This document shows positions 56,428 through 64,000 of a DNA stretch of 64,000 bases, in pieces (the first letter of the stretch is position 1; every line of letters begins with the position of its first letter). The notes below the pieces were generated by a model that was given only the letters and a program-made list of their open reading frames with translations, did no database searches and was not told the origin of the DNA. This DNA is from Pseudemcibacter aquimaris (GTDB lineage Bacteria > Pseudomonadota > Alphaproteobacteria > Sphingomonadales > Emcibacteraceae): the NCBI RefSeq assembly GCF_028869115.1, contig NZ_CP079800.1:744001-808000 (forward strand). Reading direction: 5' to 3'. Both the position numbers and the translations under genes were made by a program.

Positions 56428-56892
56428 ATGGTGAAATTTACGGTCAATGGCAAAGAGCACACCTTTACCGGTGATGAAGATATGCCGCTTCTTTGGTATT
56501 TGCGTGAAGATGCAAAATTAACAGGGACAAAATTTGGTTGCGGTATCGCGCAGTGCGGTGCATGTACGGTTCATATGGGTGGTATGGCACAACGATCATG
56601 TTCCATCCCAATGGCTGCTGTTGACGGTGAAGATATTGTCACTATTGAAGGACTTGGAACTGCAGAACGTCTGCATGCGGTTCAGCGTGCATGGATCGAT
56701 GAAGATGTAGCCCAGTGTGGTTTCTGTCAAGCGGGTCAGATCATGGCAATCGCATCTTTTCTTAAAGATTTTCCAAACCCAACAGATCAGGATATTGATG
56801 AAAATCATGACAATCTGTGTCGCTGTGCCAGTTATGCCCGTATGCGTAAGGCGATCCACACAGCCGCCCGTTATTTAAGAGGGGAGAGCTAA
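56428..56892 (+). CDS. (2Fe-2S) subunit of isoquinoline 1-oxidoreductase-like hydroxylase
   Basis: A 154-residue ferredoxin-like subunit of the molybdenum hydroxylase family. The two cluster motifs are visible: C-x4-C-x2-C in GCGIAQCGACTVHM with a fourth Cys in RSCSIPM, and CGFCQAGQ with CRC in DNLCRCASYARM. It transfers electrons from the molybdopterin subunit encoded 1 bp downstream. No FAD subunit gene follows, which fits the two-subunit isoquinoline type. Confidence 0.92.
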   Translation: MVKFTVNGKEHTFTGDEDMPLLWYLREDAKLTGTKFGCGIAQCGACTVHMGGMAQRSCSIPMAAVDGEDIVTIEGLGTAERLHAVQRAWIDEDVAQCGFCQAGQIMAIASFLKDFPNPTDQDIDENHDNLCRCASYARMRKAIHTAARYLRGES

Positions 56893-56893
56893 G

Positions 56894-59113
56894 ATGGATA
56901 GAAGAAACTTTTTAAAAGTCACCGCGGCCGCCGGTGCACTGGTGATAACGGGGCCATCATTTAGCTTTGCACAGAATAGCAATGATGAACGTTATAAAAA
57001 TATGGATGCGAACCTTGGTTTTTATCTGAAAATTGATGCTGATAATACGGTTACAATTGGTTATTCCGTTCCAGATGATGGCACGGGCGTAAGTACGGCG
57101 CTGCCGATGTTGGTCGCAGAAGAGCTTGGTGTTGATTTTGCCAAGATTCAAGTTGAAAAATTACCGCCCCTTTATAAAGAAAATGATGACAGCAATGCCC
57201 GTGATGGATATGTCAATCAAACATACAAAGGACATTCAATCCACCAAACAACAGGGGGCAGTCAGTCAATTCGCAGGTCATATGATATGCTTCGTATGGC
57301 GGGGGCAGAAGCGCGCGACCGTTTGATACAAGCCGCTGCAGATGAGTTAGGCGTTTCTATGTCACAGTTAAAAGCCGAAGACGGTCATATTATGAATGGT
57401 GGAAGAAAAATACCGTTTTCGTCACTTGTGGAAAAGGCAGCGGCTCTAGAGCTTAAAAATGAGCCAAAGCTGAAAGAACCGGATGAATATACCATTATTG
57501 GTACAGATCAACCGCAAAAGGTGGCCGGTGATATTGCCGTTGGTAAACAGAAGTATGCCATGGATATGGAACTGCCCGGAATGCTTAATGCAGTGATTGC
57601 AAGATGCCCGTATATGGACGGTCTTGTGAAATCATTTGATGCAACAGAAGCCTTAAAAGTACCAGGGGTGCGTCATGTGGTTCGCGTTAACCGAATTCCG
57701 GAAGATCTTAACGAACAAAAATATATCGCCGATGGAGTTGCGGTTATCGCTGATAGCCACTGGGCCGCATTAAAGGGACGCGAAGCGCTTGAGATCGAAT
57801 GGGATAAAGGACGTTGGGCCCATGTTGATAATGCATGGATCGATGGTAACTTTGATAAGCTTGTTGCCAGTGGTGATACCAAAGTGCGCCTTGAGCATGG
57901 CGATTTTGATCAGGCCTTTGCGGATGCCGATAAGACATTAGAAGTCACATACGAACAACCATATTGGGCCCATGCGACAATGGAAACACCATGTGGACTT
58001 GTGGATGTTCAAAAAGACAAGGTTATTGTCTATGCGGGCAACCAAACGGCCGTTCGCGTAATGAATGATTTGATGCGCGTTCTACCGGGTTATACGCATG
58101 ATCAGTTTGAAGTAAACATCATGCGTCTTGGTTCCGGTTTTGGCCGTAAATTTATCGTTGATGCCTGTACCGAAGCTGCGATTCTTTCACGTGAGGTTGG
58201 TGCACCGGTTAAAGTGATCTGGACACGTGAAGATGACCTAGAGCAGGACTTTTATAATCCAAAAGGTCGTCATATGTTTAAAGGCGGTCTTGATAAAGAT
58301 GGCAAATTGGTCGCTGCAAATTATATCCATTGTTCAACAGATAATGATTTTGCTACCCATGCATTCCCTGCCCATCATGTACCGAATTACCGTGGTGAAG
58401 TTATCAGTAGCCAGGTTTTACCAAGTGGTCCATGGCGTGGTCCTACGGAAAATGTGGCTGGATACGCAATGCAGAGTTTTGTTGATGAAATGGCGCATAT
58501 GGCAGGACAGTGTCCGCTTAAGTATCGCATTGATATGTTCCGTGAAACGGGCGACACACCGCATCCGGGCTTTAGCAGTGATGTAATGGTCGCGGACCGC
58601 TTCATCAATGTGCTGCAAATTGCAGCGAAAAATGCCGGATGGGGTAAAGAGCTTCCAAAAGGGCACGGTATGGGTGTTGCTAGCTTCATGACATTTGGTG
58701 GTTATGCCGCCTGTGTGGTTGAAGTAAAAGTGGATGATGATGGAACACTAACCATTATACATGCATCTGGTGCTGCTGATCCTGGTATTGCCATTAACCC
58801 ACAAGGGTGCCGTGCTCAAATCGAAAGTGGCACGCTGGATGGATTTAGTGCCGCAATGGGACAGGCTATTGAAATTGAAGGCGGCCGTGTTGTGAATAAT
58901 AACTTTGATAGTTATGAAATGGCACGTATCGGCCTTGCACCGCATAACTTCACCGCCGAAGTGGCACGCAACACCATTTCACCAAAGGGACTTGGTGAAA
59001 TGTCATTGCCACCAGCAATTCCGGCGCTTTGTAATGCGATCTTTGATGCCTGTGGTGTTCGTATTAGGAAACTTCCGATTGCGGATCAACTTGAGAAAGC
59101 AATGAAAGCCTAG
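56894..59113 (+). CDS. Molybdopterin subunit of isoquinoline 1-oxidoreductase-like hydroxylase (Tat-exported)
   Basis: A 739-residue xanthine-dehydrogenase-family large subunit. It starts with the twin-arginine signal DRRNFLKVTAAAGALVITG, so it is exported folded with its cofactor through the Tat pathway encoded at 14856-16414. Domain features are DQPQKVAGDIAVGKQKYAMDM (the a/b hammerhead), GSGFGRKFIVDACTEAA, PSGPWRGPTENVAGYAMQ, and SPKGLGEMSLPPAIPAL containing the catalytic Glu. The substrate may be an N-heterocycle or aldehyde. Its last 50 bp overlap the convergent PepSY gene. Confidence 0.9.
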   Translation: MDRRNFLKVTAAAGALVITGPSFSFAQNSNDERYKNMDANLGFYLKIDADNTVTIGYSVPDDGTGVSTALPMLVAEELGVDFAKIQVEKLPPLYKENDDSNARDGYVNQTYKGHSIHQTTGGSQSIRRSYDMLRMAGAEARDRLIQAAADELGVSMSQLKAEDGHIMNGGRKIPFSSLVEKAAALELKNEPKLKEPDEYTIIGTDQPQKVAGDIAVGKQKYAMDMELPGMLNAVIARCPYMDGLVKSFDATEALKVPGVRHVVRVNRIPEDLNEQKYIADGVAVIADSHWAALKGREALEIEWDKGRWAHVDNAWIDGNFDKLVASGDTKVRLEHGDFDQAFADADKTLEVTYEQPYWAHATMETPCGLVDVQKDKVIVYAGNQTAVRVMNDLMRVLPGYTHDQFEVNIMRLGSGFGRKFIVDACTEAAILSREVGAPVKVIWTREDDLEQDFYNPKGRHMFKGGLDKDGKLVAANYIHCSTDNDFATHAFPAHHVPNYRGEVISSQVLPSGPWRGPTENVAGYAMQSFVDEMAHMAGQCPLKYRIDMFRETGDTPHPGFSSDVMVADRFINVLQIAAKNAGWGKELPKGHGMGVASFMTFGGYAACVVEVKVDDDGTLTIIHASGAADPGIAINPQGCRAQIESGTLDGFSAAMGQAIEIEGGRVVNNNFDSYEMARIGLAPHNFTAEVARNTISPKGLGEMSLPPAIPALCNAIFDACGVRIRKLPIADQLEKAMKA

Positions 59114-60365
59114 ATCGGGTTTTCATCACAAAAATAGCGATAAAGCCAATGTGCCCAAGCCAGAAAATAGGGGCGAGTGGCACGGCTTTATCGTGAAAAA
59201 TAAAGCTGATGACATATGTCGTTACTAACATCGATGGGGTTGCCCAAATCACTGCGGCCCATGCCGCTTCAAATTGTGGTAACGGGTTTCCAGCGGATGC
59301 TTGTTTGATGAAATATATTTTTGTGCCTGAATGGATAATATAAAGCAGCGCGATGCCAAACAGGAAATATGCGAACTTTATCGGGTAACCGCCGAAATAA
59401 CCGAAATGAATTTTATACATTGAATCTGCGATTTGTTGCCCGATGGTACCATCCGCAGAACCCACTGTTCCCACAAATTCGGCATCACCATTAAAGTTAT
59501 ATTTTTCTGCGTAAATGAGCCTTCTTGGGTGTTCTGCCATAATTTGTAGATATTGTCCTTTGGTACCCGGGTCATGTAAGATCACATATACCATTGGCTT
59601 ATCGGGATGATGTTCGTTTAAGTAATTAAAAGCTTTCGAAAAGTCGACAAGTGGCGCTTTTTCAAGGTTCATTTCTGGCTCGGCCCCGAATACGGGTTCA
59701 AAAACAGCTTCATAATCACCGTCATACTTTAAATATCCCACAAAAAGGGCTGCAACGATTGATAATCCGATCATGGTACCGGAAAGTGTAACGGCAAATA
59801 TGAATGGTGAAGTCCAGACACTTAATCTGTTATGCAGATCGACTTGTTTGATTTGTTCTGATTTATTAAGCCTAAATGAAAAAGCATCTTTGAAAATATT
59901 GGGGTGTGCGAAAAAACCGGATAGAGAAATAGCAAATAAAAACACGCCAAAAATCGCAACAATAACCATGCCGATAATGGATGGGATATTCAGATAATAA
60001 TGTAAATTAATTAGAAAATCATTCCATGGGTAATGGGTTGGTGCGATGATGTTGCCGTTTTCATCAATATAATGTTCTTTGTTATCGGTTTCGACAATGG
60101 CACGTTTATTATCATCCGCTGGCATGTGAATAAATAAATGTGCGGTTTCAGGGTCAAGCGCTATCGCATTTGCAGCTGCTTTTTCTGCGGCTTCACCGGA
60201 TATTGATGAAACAACAGGTTCAGTTCTGTTCTCAAATAGCATTAATTCGTCTTTGAAAACGGAAATTGTGCCGCTTAAACAAATGATATAGAGCACGCCA
60301 CTAACCGCCAATGCAATGGCGCTGTGTGCATTAAGTGATTTTTTTACTATTGATGAATTTGCCAT
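59064..60365 (-). CDS. PepSY-associated TM helix protein
   Basis: A 433-residue inner-membrane protein with about four membrane helices and a large periplasmic loop region (about 45-135 and 215-330) in the PepSY-TM layout. HSAIALAVSGVLYIICLSG is the first helix. It lies in an iron-uptake operon behind a TonB receptor; such proteins are often linked to ferric-siderophore reduction. That role is inferred. It ends inside the end of the molybdopterin subunit gene on the other strand. Confidence 0.87.
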   Translation of the reverse strand: MANSSIVKKSLNAHSAIALAVSGVLYIICLSGTISVFKDELMLFENRTEPVVSSISGEAAEKAAANAIALDPETAHLFIHMPADDNKRAIVETDNKEHYIDENGNIIAPTHYPWNDFLINLHYYLNIPSIIGMVIVAIFGVFLFAISLSGFFAHPNIFKDAFSFRLNKSEQIKQVDLHNRLSVWTSPFIFAVTLSGTMIGLSIVAALFVGYLKYDGDYEAVFEPVFGAEPEMNLEKAPLVDFSKAFNYLNEHHPDKPMVYVILHDPGTKGQYLQIMAEHPRRLIYAEKYNFNGDAEFVGTVGSADGTIGQQIADSMYKIHFGYFGGYPIKFAYFLFGIALLYIIHSGTKIYFIKQASAGNPLPQFEAAWAAVIWATPSMLVTTYVISFIFHDKAVPLAPIFWLGHIGFIAIFVMKTRSRLSLLSQVDPQSEVS

Positions 60366-60366
60366 T

Positions 60367-60948
60367 TTAATTCCCCAGAACCATTAATATTGCCCCGAAA
60401 CCAGTAATTAGGGCCATAACGATGTTTTTGTATTTCCGTGATGTTGCAGCTATATGATAAAATGCTAATGTCCCCCAAATGATGGGATATAGCATTAAAG
60501 CGAATACCAGACTGTTTGACATATGGGCGCCAGAAAAAATAATGATTTCATAAATACCCATTGTAAATGTTAACGCGACTATGCCGCAGAAAAGGCCGTA
60601 AAAAAGAAAGTTTTTAAGGACAATTAATGCACCTTTTTTGCAAATAAACGGGTCATTTTCTGTTACTTGTTTTTGGTGAGGTGGTTTCTTTTTTGAGCTA
60701 TTGTTAATTGCTTCTTTAAAAACAAACAATAGTGCAATCACGCCAATTAATAACATTGCCATATATGTTCCCCGGTCACCACCGGCTGCATATCCCCACA
60801 TGATAGTTGCAGCGAGCAATAGAAACCATCCCAACAGATTTAATTTAACGGATCTTGATTTTAGTGACCATGATCGCCAGAGTGTGAATATGCTTATCAC
60901 TGATAAACACGTCCCGATTAACGCATATGATAATATTATAGAATTCAT
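60367..60948 (-). CDS. Small integral membrane protein in the iron operon
   Basis: A 193-residue protein with about five membrane segments and a short basic cytoplasmic-type loop (SSKKKPPHQKQ, near residue 90). I do not recognise a named family. It sits 1 bp from the PepSY gene and 46 bp after the TonB receptor, so it is likely part of the same iron transcript. Confidence 0.72.
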   Translation of the reverse strand: MNSIILSYALIGTCLSVISIFTLWRSWSLKSRSVKLNLLGWFLLLAATIMWGYAAGGDRGTYMAMLLIGVIALLFVFKEAINNSSKKKPPHQKQVTENDPFICKKGALIVLKNFLFYGLFCGIVALTFTMGIYEIIIFSGAHMSNSLVFALMLYPIIWGTLAFYHIAATSRKYKNIVMALITGFGAILMVLGN

Positions 60949-60994
60949 GGAAAAATGACCCGGGGATTTCTCCCCGAGCCCTCATAGATGCAAA

Positions 60995-63154
60995 TTAGAA
61001 TTTATATTTAGCGCGACCAACGATTGTTCTGCCCTCACCAGGGAAACAGTCACCACGTGCAAGACAGGTGCCGTAATATGCACTATCAAACAAATTACGC
61101 AGGTTAAGTGTAAATTCCATGTCGCCATAATCATATCCGATCAGCGCATCCATAACCGTGTACCCTTTGGTCGTAACAACCATTGGGGTTGGGGCAAAAT
61201 CATTTGCTGCCGGATATGCCGTGCCGTGACTTTCATTGCCGCTTGCGTGACGGATACCAGCACCAAGCCTAAGACCAGCCAGATCACCACTTGCAGGTTC
61301 CCATGTTACCCATGCAGAGGCTTGGTTTTTAGGAACGCTTGGAAAAATGATGCCGTTCGGGTCTTTGGCATCTACATAACTGTAACTAGCATCGAATTTA
61401 AATTCACCGATTACGGTTTGGGCTTCAACTTCGAAACCTTTAATGTCTGCGATACCTTCTTGTTGTGTTGGGGCATTTGGAAGACCTGCCGGGTTATCAA
61501 GATTTGATTGTTCAATATCAAAATAAGCCATTGTTATATAAGTGCGTGTACCGCGTGGCTGATATTTTATTCCAACCTCAAGCTGCTTACCCTCTTGTGG
61601 TTTAAGTGGTTCATTCGTAATGGCATCAAGACCGGTAACAGCAAGGAATGATTCAGAGTAACTGATATATGGGTTAAGACCGATTTCCGTTTTATAAAGT
61701 GCGCCGGCGCTGAAACTTGTTGCTGAATCTTTTTGAGTATCAACGCCGTTAAATGTTTTTACTTCGTCGTATCTTACGCCCGCGTTAATAACGAAGTTAC
61801 CAGCGGTGATCTGATCATTGATGTAGAAGCCGGTTGTTTTTGTATTGCTTTCGCTTCTGTTGCGTGCAGCGTCAAAATCAGCTTGATCAGGAATTTCTGA
61901 ACCGGAATAATCCGGGTTAAATAGATTAAATGTCGTCGGCAATCCATAGAGATAAGCTGATTCAGATAACGTATCGACATCCTGATAATTCACACCTGCA
62001 AGCATTTGATGTTCAATGACATCTGTGTTGAATTCAGCGCGAAAACGCGCATCAACAGCAAATTGATTTGAGCTTGCCGGATTATCATACCAACTTCGGC
62101 CAATGGCGGTTCCATCTGGTGTTGTACGCGGTGCACCATCACCAAGGAAGGCTACCCAAGTTTGTTTATAATCGGCTTCGTTGTCACGGTATCTTGCTGT
62201 TGCTTCGAATGAAAAAATCTCATTGATTTCTTGTTCAGCAAATAAAGTCGCAGAAAATGATTTCGTATCATATGTGTTAAACGCAGGATCACCAACATAT
62301 AGTGAGTTATCAACAGCCTGCCCATTGGTGCCGGCACAGACAGCGTCAATTGAATTGGTAACATCGGTTGTTGCGCAACCCGTTACGGTTTGTGGTAGGA
62401 ATTGATGCGCAGTATCACTTTTACGGTCTGTGTAATTAATGAGCGCTGTAAGTCTTGTGCTTTCATCTTCATAGGTAAGAGACGGTGCGATCACAAATGC
62501 ATCATCATTTACATAATCAACTTGTGTATCACTATCGCGGTAAAGCGTCACAAGACGTCCGGATATGTTACCATTATCAGAAAGAATACCACCAACATCC
62601 ATCGCGATTTGTTTACGGTTATGGGTACCATAATCAACAACAATTTCGCGGGTTGTGTTTTCAGCGGATGCTTTTTTACTGATGGTATTTAAAATGCCAC
62701 CTGGTGAACCCTGACCATACAGTACTGATGCTGGCCCTTTTAAAATTTCAACTTGTTCTAGGGTATAAATATCTGATCTGGCATTATTATAATAACCGAA
62801 AAGAACTTGCACGTTATCAAGATATTCTGGCACATCAAGGCCACGAACATAAGGAAAATCACCGCGTGTTGAATACCCGAAACTGTCGCCAACTACACCG
62901 GCTGTATAGTTGAGTGTATCATCAAGGGTGAGGGAACCTTTCTCAAGAAATTCATCTGCTTTGATTACTGAAACTGAACGCGCCGTTTCAAGGATCGGAA
63001 TGTCAGATTTGGTCGCGCCAAAATTTGAAACTCTACCAACAACCGTTATGACATCGGCGTCAAGTTGATCAGTGTTGTCTTCTGATGCTTGTTGTGCATT
63101 TGCAGCTTCTGTAGCAGCAAGCATCATGGTGAGGGAAATAAAATTCTTAAACAT
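60995..63154 (-). CDS. TonB-dependent siderophore receptor
   Basis: A 719-residue outer-membrane receptor. I use the ATG at 63154 because it gives a signal peptide (FKNFISLTMMLAATEAANAQ) and leaves the operator palindromes upstream non-coding. Then come a TonB box-like ADVITVVGR, the plug domain (ARSVSVIKADEFL, VEILKGPASVLYGQGSPGGILN) and a barrel ending GRTIVGRAKYKF with terminal aromatic. It has no N-terminal signalling extension. It would import a ferric siderophore; two palindromes upstream suggest iron control. Confidence 0.93.
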   Translation of the reverse strand: MFKNFISLTMMLAATEAANAQQASEDNTDQLDADVITVVGRVSNFGATKSDIPILETARSVSVIKADEFLEKGSLTLDDTLNYTAGVVGDSFGYSTRGDFPYVRGLDVPEYLDNVQVLFGYYNNARSDIYTLEQVEILKGPASVLYGQGSPGGILNTISKKASAENTTREIVVDYGTHNRKQIAMDVGGILSDNGNISGRLVTLYRDSDTQVDYVNDDAFVIAPSLTYEDESTRLTALINYTDRKSDTAHQFLPQTVTGCATTDVTNSIDAVCAGTNGQAVDNSLYVGDPAFNTYDTKSFSATLFAEQEINEIFSFEATARYRDNEADYKQTWVAFLGDGAPRTTPDGTAIGRSWYDNPASSNQFAVDARFRAEFNTDVIEHQMLAGVNYQDVDTLSESAYLYGLPTTFNLFNPDYSGSEIPDQADFDAARNRSESNTKTTGFYINDQITAGNFVINAGVRYDEVKTFNGVDTQKDSATSFSAGALYKTEIGLNPYISYSESFLAVTGLDAITNEPLKPQEGKQLEVGIKYQPRGTRTYITMAYFDIEQSNLDNPAGLPNAPTQQEGIADIKGFEVEAQTVIGEFKFDASYSYVDAKDPNGIIFPSVPKNQASAWVTWEPASGDLAGLRLGAGIRHASGNESHGTAYPAANDFAPTPMVVTTKGYTVMDALIGYDYGDMEFTLNLRNLFDSAYYGTCLARGDCFPGEGRTIVGRAKYKF

Positions 63155-63168
63155 TTCTATCTTTCTAA

Positions 63169-63189
63169 TATTAATAATCATTATTAATA
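63169..63189. promoter_or_regulatory. Candidate Fur box, proximal palindrome
   Basis: A perfect 21-bp palindrome with arm TATTAATAAT and a single central C. Its inner 19 bp have the 9-1-9 form of the classical Fur box. It lies 15 bp upstream of the chosen TonB receptor start. Confidence 0.7.
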
Positions 63190-63200
63190 AGAATCCATAA

Positions 63201-63221
63201 TGATATTAATTATTAATATCA
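63201..63221. promoter_or_regulatory. Candidate Fur box, distal palindrome
   Basis: A second perfect 21-bp palindrome, arm TGATATTAAT with central T, centred 32 bp from the first, about three helical turns. Tandem sites on one face suggest cooperative repressor binding. Confidence 0.65.
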
Positions 63222-63261
63222 ATAGAAAAATAAATTTTTTTAGGAAAGGGGGATTTAAGGG

Positions 63262-63675
63262 TTATTTTCCGTAGAGATCGTCTGGGCTTTTAAGTACGTC
63301 AGCAACGATTTTTATCTGGCCATCATTTGATACTTCTTCGAAAAAACAGCTACGACGACCTGTGTGGCAGGCAACACCGATTTGTTCAACAAAAAGTAAA
63401 ATGGTATCGCGATCGCAATCAATTCGGAAATTTTTTAATGTCTGGATTTGACCGGAACTTTCGCCCTTTCGCCATAATTTACTGCGTGATCTGGAATAAT
63501 AACAGACGCGACCTGTTTCAAGGGTTTCTTTAATGGCATCTTCATTCATCCAAGCCATCATTAATACTTCTTTCGAATCATGACTTTGGGCAATCGCAGG
63601 AATTAATCCTTGATCATTGAATTGAATTTCTTTTAACAATCGCTCTAATTGATTGTTATCTGTTGGTATTGCCAT
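63262..63675 (-). CDS. hisI: Phosphoribosyl-AMP cyclohydrolase
   Basis: A 137-residue single-domain HisI, which opens the purine ring of PR-AMP in histidine synthesis. Signatures are MMAWMNEDAIKETLETGRVCYYSRSR, LWRKGESSGQ and DCDRDTILLFVEQIGVACHTGRRSCF, whose cysteines bind zinc. It has no HisE fusion. It is divergent from the Zur-like gene. Confidence 0.95.
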   Translation of the reverse strand: MAIPTDNNQLERLLKEIQFNDQGLIPAIAQSHDSKEVLMMAWMNEDAIKETLETGRVCYYSRSRSKLWRKGESSGQIQTLKNFRIDCDRDTILLFVEQIGVACHTGRRSCFFEEVSNDGQIKIVADVLKSPDDLYGK

Positions 63676-63693
63676 AATATTTCCTTGATGGCT

Positions 63694-63723
63694 TGATATT
63701 TTATAACGTACAGTGCAATATCA
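63694..63723. promoter_or_regulatory. Inverted repeat between hisI and the Zur-like gene
   Basis: TGATATT (63694-63700) and AATATCA (63717-63723) form an inverted repeat with a 16-bp spacer in the divergent promoter region. It may be an autoregulatory site, but the wide spacer makes this weak. Confidence 0.3.
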
Positions 63724-63769
63724 TAAATTACTTCTCTATGGAATAGTAATAACAAGAAGAGAGAGACAA

Positions 63770-64000
63770 GTGTTAAAACATAAACATGATCATAATCATT
63801 GTATCGCGACAGCGCTTGAAGCCGCACAAAAAATTTGTGAAGAACGCGAAACAAGATTTACACCGCTACGCCGCCGTGTGTTAGAGCTGGTTTGGAGTAA
63901 ACATGAACCAATTACAGCATATGAAGTATTGGATATGTTAAGTGAGGGGCAAAAGCGCGTTGCACCACCGACCGTTTATCGCGCACTTGATTTCCTAATC
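63770..64000 (+). CDS. Fur-family regulator, Zur-like (3' truncated by window edge)
   Basis: The frame runs from a GTG at 63770, behind GAGAGAGAC, to the window end (77 codons). It begins with a histidine-rich MLKHKHDHNHC, then the Fur-family DNA-binding helix region RFTPLRRRVLELVWSKHEPITAYEVLDML and APPTVYRALDFLI. The phrase APPTVYRALDFL is typical of Zur, the zinc-uptake repressor. The metal-binding C-terminal half lies outside the window. Confidence 0.85.
   Translation, partial: MLKHKHDHNHCIATALEAAQKICEERETRFTPLRRRVLELVWSKHEPITAYEVLDMLSEGQKRVAPPTVYRALDFLI

Noticed and set aside
63155-63181. TonB receptor start at 63181
   Set aside because: It would make one of the operator palindromes coding and put nine residues before the signal peptide.
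1-64000. CRISPR array, prophage, insertion sequence or integron
   Set aside because: No regularly spaced repeats, transposase, integrase or phage structural genes were seen.

Overview
The window looks like a piece of an alphaproteobacterial chromosome, probably marine. The evidence is the conserved block xthA-erpA / dgt-argS-SPOR-nagZ-scpA-scpB-tatABC-serS-pcm-LysM/LytM, an alphaproteobacterial style of gene order, together with many sodium-coupled and TRAP transporters. Base composition is moderately AT-rich, and the first 6.6 kb are visibly more so. The genus cannot be named from what is here.

Layout. (1) 1-6648: four tandem co-directional paralogues (the first cut by the window edge) built like cyanophycin synthetase: CphA-type N-terminal domain and ATP-grasp domain, but with only a short remnant of the Mur-ligase domain and no P-loop. 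This is the most unusual part of the window. (2) 6645-19310: housekeeping block for DNA repair, Fe-S insertion, dNTP control, two tRNA synthetases, peptidoglycan recycling, chromosome condensation, Tat export, protein repair and a division-type LytM lipoprotein. (3) 19405-33734: MATE pump, large secreted M14 peptidase, serine/threonine dehydratase, gamma-carbonic-anhydrase-like protein, rhodanese, two sodium/amino-acid symporters, aminotransferase-hom, glpX-recJ; then tRNA-Glu with its own promoter and terminator. (4) 33998-37815: DUF998 protein and a glutarate degradation module (CoA-transferase, glutaryl-CoA dehydrogenase, divergent GlaR/CsiR-like GntR regulator).

(5) 37891-47885: signalling region with a TPR histidine kinase split over two overlapping frames, a chemoreceptor, a TorF-like porin, an NSS symporter, a nitrilase-family hydrolase, a FixL-like PAS histidine kinase and a BLUF blue-light protein. 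(6) 47931-56311: class V aminotransferase-like enzyme, secreted amidase coupled to formate-THF ligase, an unrecognised protein, and a TAXI-TRAP uptake system. (7) 56428-59113: a two-subunit isoquinoline-1-oxidoreductase-like molybdenum hydroxylase with a Tat signal. (8) 59064-63154: iron-uptake operon (TonB siderophore receptor, small membrane protein, PepSY protein) behind two perfect 21-bp palindromes that look like Fur boxes. (9) hisI and the start of a divergent Zur-like Fur-family regulator.

The genes suggest a heterotroph living on amino acids, peptides and organic acids imported by sodium- or TRAP-driven transport, under iron and zinc control and with light and possibly oxygen sensing. 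All functions are read from motifs and remembered family patterns; no database search was run.
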